A DNA stretch of 64,000 nt from Polynucleobacter sp. MWH-Loch1C5 (GTDB taxonomy: Bacteria; Pseudomonadota; Gammaproteobacteria; Burkholderiales; Burkholderiaceae): assembly GCF_018881775.1 (NCBI RefSeq), contig NZ_JACVPR010000001.1, positions 186,001-250,000 on the forward strand, in the 5' to 3' direction. Both the position numbers and the translations under genes were made by a program. This document shows positions 62,584 to 64,000 of the stretch, one piece after another; position 1 is the stretch's first letter, and every line of letters begins with the position of its first letter. The notes below the pieces were generated by a model. That model was given only the letters and a program-made list of their open reading frames with translations, made no database searches and was not told the origin of the DNA.

Positions 62584-63362
62584 TGTCTGATCAGGGTCGT
62601 GTCGTATTAGAACTGCGTGATGATATTGCTTACATCACTTTTGATCATGTTAGCGCTCGCAATGCGATGACATGGTCGATGTACGATCAGCTAAGCAGTA
62701 TTTGCGCCCAATTAAAAGAAACCCGGGGTATACGTGCTGCCGTTTTACGTGGCGCCGGTGGTAAGTCTTTTGTATCAGGCACAGCGATTGACCAATTTAC
62801 TGAATTTAAGGACGGACAAGCGGGCGTTGATTATGAAAAACATGTAGACGCCCATATCCAAGCTTTGGAGCAACTGCCCTTTCCAACGATCGCTGTTTTA
62901 GAAGGTTTAGCTATGGGGGGCGGACTTTTATTTGCTACCGCCTGCGACTTCAGAATTGCTAGCACAGGCACGAAGCTAGGTTGTCCCATCGCGCGCACTG
63001 TCAGCAATTGTTTATCTTCAGATAATCTAGCCCGCTTAATCACCGAGTTCGGTACCCAGAAAGTCAAACGTATGCTTTTACTCGCCGAAACACCGACGGC
63101 TGAGGAACTGTCTGATACGGGCTTTTTTTATCAGATCTGCCCTGCTGATCAGCTAGATCAGGTTTGCGAGCAGTTAATTCACACCATTCGTGCTCTATCG
63201 CCAACCACCTTGAAGGTTACCAAATTAGCCATGCGAGGTGCACATCAATCTCTCTTACCCAATGCAGACGATCTGATTCGGGAATGCTATGGCAGCGCTA
63301 ATTTTAGAGAAGGGGTGAGTGCATTTTTAGCTAAACGCCCGGCACAATGGCGCACCGAGTGA
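62583..63362 (+). CDS. Enoyl-CoA hydratase/isomerase-family protein (crotonase)
   Basis: The 259-residue protein has crotonase oxyanion elements VLRGAGGKSFVSGTAIDQF and LEGLAMGGGLLFATACDFRIAS. After that the usual hydratase stretch (PE...PGxGGTQRL) is replaced by LGCPIARTVSNCLSSDNLARL. No glutamate stands at the typical second catalytic position, so it may catalyse a lyase, isomerase or hydrolase reaction rather than hydration. It is the last gene of the gntR operon and converges with the Rrf2 gene. Confidence 0.88.
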   Translation: MSDQGRVVLELRDDIAYITFDHVSARNAMTWSMYDQLSSICAQLKETRGIRAAVLRGAGGKSFVSGTAIDQFTEFKDGQAGVDYEKHVDAHIQALEQLPFPTIAVLEGLAMGGGLLFATACDFRIASTGTKLGCPIARTVSNCLSSDNLARLITEFGTQKVKRMLLLAETPTAEELSDTGFFYQICPADQLDQVCEQLIHTIRALSPTTLKVTKLAMRGAHQSLLPNADDLIRECYGSANFREGVSAFLAKRPAQWRTE

Positions 63363-63369
63363 TCAATGA

Positions 63370-63951
63370 CTAGCGCGTTTTAACGAGAAACTTGCCCCAG
63401 TTAAATACTGAATTGACCACGGGCTTTTTGTCAGTCGTAGATTTTTTAACTGCCGCTTTTTTGGGCGTTTGCTCGGCCTGCGTCACTTTTTTAACACGTG
63501 CCTCTTTATGAGCGATGACTTGAGCCAAACGCTTGAGTTGGTTTTCTGAAAAAGCCTGATCGACTTTTTTGACGAGTTGTTCATCCATCAGCGAAGCTAA
63601 AGTCACGCTAGCTAGATAGCCTAACATCTGCTGATGTAAGGTAGTCCATAAGGCACTGCTCGTTTGATCGGCTTCTTGCGGCTCACTATCAATGCCATCG
63701 ACCGCAATAATGATGTCGGCTACCGTAATGTTAACTGGGCTACGCGCCAAGAGATAACCACCCCCTGGGCCACGAGCACTTTCAACAAGTTGTGCTTGGC
63801 GCAACTTACAAAACAACTGCTCAAGATAGCTCAAAGAGATAGCCTGGCGCTCACTGATAGAGGCCAAAGCTTGTGGTTTATGGTGAATAGCCTGCTCAGC
63901 CAAATCTAGCATGGCTGTCACAGCGTATCGACCTTTAGTAGCAACTCTCAT
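63370..63951 (-). CDS. Rrf2-family regulator, IscR-like but lacking the cluster cysteines
   Basis: The 193-residue protein has an N-terminal winged helix almost identical in wording to IscR (MRVATKGRYAVTAMLDLAEQA, ISERQAISLSYLEQLFCKLRQ, SARGPGGGYLLARS). Where IscR has its three [2Fe-2S] cysteines and histidine, this protein reads AVDGIDSEPQEADQTSSALW, with none. The only cysteine is Cys48. The C-terminal 45 residues are Lys/Ala/Thr-rich and basic (KKAAVKKSTTDKKP). No iscS/iscU follows; the gene ends against the crotonase gene. It is therefore not standard IscR. Confidence 0.88.
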   Translation of the reverse strand: MRVATKGRYAVTAMLDLAEQAIHHKPQALASISERQAISLSYLEQLFCKLRQAQLVESARGPGGGYLLARSPVNITVADIIIAVDGIDSEPQEADQTSSALWTTLHQQMLGYLASVTLASLMDEQLVKKVDQAFSENQLKRLAQVIAHKEARVKKVTQAEQTPKKAAVKKSTTDKKPVVNSVFNWGKFLVKTR

Positions 63952-64000
63952 ACTGATAATCTAACACAGTTTGCCTAGTTAGAATTTTTCTATAAGTATT

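Noticed and set aside
1-64000. Mobile elements, prophage, CRISPR or toxin-antitoxin modules
   Set aside because: No transposase, integrase, phage, Cas or toxin families are visible, no regularly spaced repeats were seen, and gene order is typical of a core chromosome.

Overview
The window looks like a chromosomal segment of a betaproteobacterium of the order Burkholderiales with a moderately low G+C content. This rests on gene order and protein resemblance: rpsF-priB-rpsR-rplI-dnaB followed by a DUF47/Pit pair, alaA-hom-thrC joined to molybdopterin genes, rimP-nusA-infB-rbfA-truB-typA, ccoNOQPGH-fnr, and a TctC-type binding protein. The genus cannot be fixed from sequence alone. I see no rRNA, CRISPR array, insertion sequence, phage or integrase gene. 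Coding density is very high: every intergenic gap is under 200 bp, so no stretch over 300 bases lacks a gene.

Layout. 1-162: 5' end of clpB (minus) with a candidate heat-shock promoter. 250-7112: a GIY-YIG protein, then a minus-strand run transcribed alaA-hom-thrC-mobB-moeA-moaD-moaE (alanine/threonine synthesis and molybdenum cofactor). 7193-10456 (plus): Mth938-domain protein, bcp, PIN-PhoH ATPase, NlpC/P60 lipoprotein. 10465-15083 (minus): phosphate transport pair and the replication/ribosomal cluster. 15177-18728: asparaginase, lexA with its own SOS box, an LpxL-like acyltransferase, a cytochrome c and a small membrane protein. 18814-31249 (minus): tRNA-His, dusA, an RluA-family synthase, typA, truB, rbfA, infB, nusA, rimP, rluB and scpB, which together serve translation and RNA modification.

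31352-42966 is a microaerobic respiration and metal region. It holds a TauE/SafE-like membrane protein, fnr, a complete cbb3 oxidase operon ccoNOQPGH (including a 53-residue CcoQ missing from the ORF track), the assembly genes ccoI-ccoS, and an iron-binding periplasmic protein with a near-perfect Fur box. An FNR box spaced exactly as a class II activator site, with a matching -10 hexamer, precedes ccoN.

42991-50307: a second NlpC/P60 protein, the peptide importer yejABEF, fabI and tRNA-Ser(GGA). 50456-55070: a branched-chain-amino-acid-type ABC importer (two ATPases, binding protein, two permeases). 55191-63362: a divergent catabolic unit with a class V glyoxylate-type aminotransferase on one side and, on the other, gntR, a 1006-residue FAD/iron-sulphur oxidoreductase, a TctC-type binding protein, a class III CoA transferase and a crotonase. 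Strong inverted repeats in the shared promoter look like the operators of the GntR protein. 63370-63951: an IscR-like regulator without the iron-sulphur cysteines.

I found no convincing wholly new multi-gene system. The most unusual observations are regulatory or at residue level: a terminator/antiterminator-like leader in front of rimP-nusA-infB, an SOS box abutting the lexA start codon, an intrinsic terminator that contains the start codon of the acyltransferase gene, a Walker A Lys-to-Arg change in the LivF-like ATPase, the cysteine-less IscR homologue, and the operator array of the divergent GntR unit.
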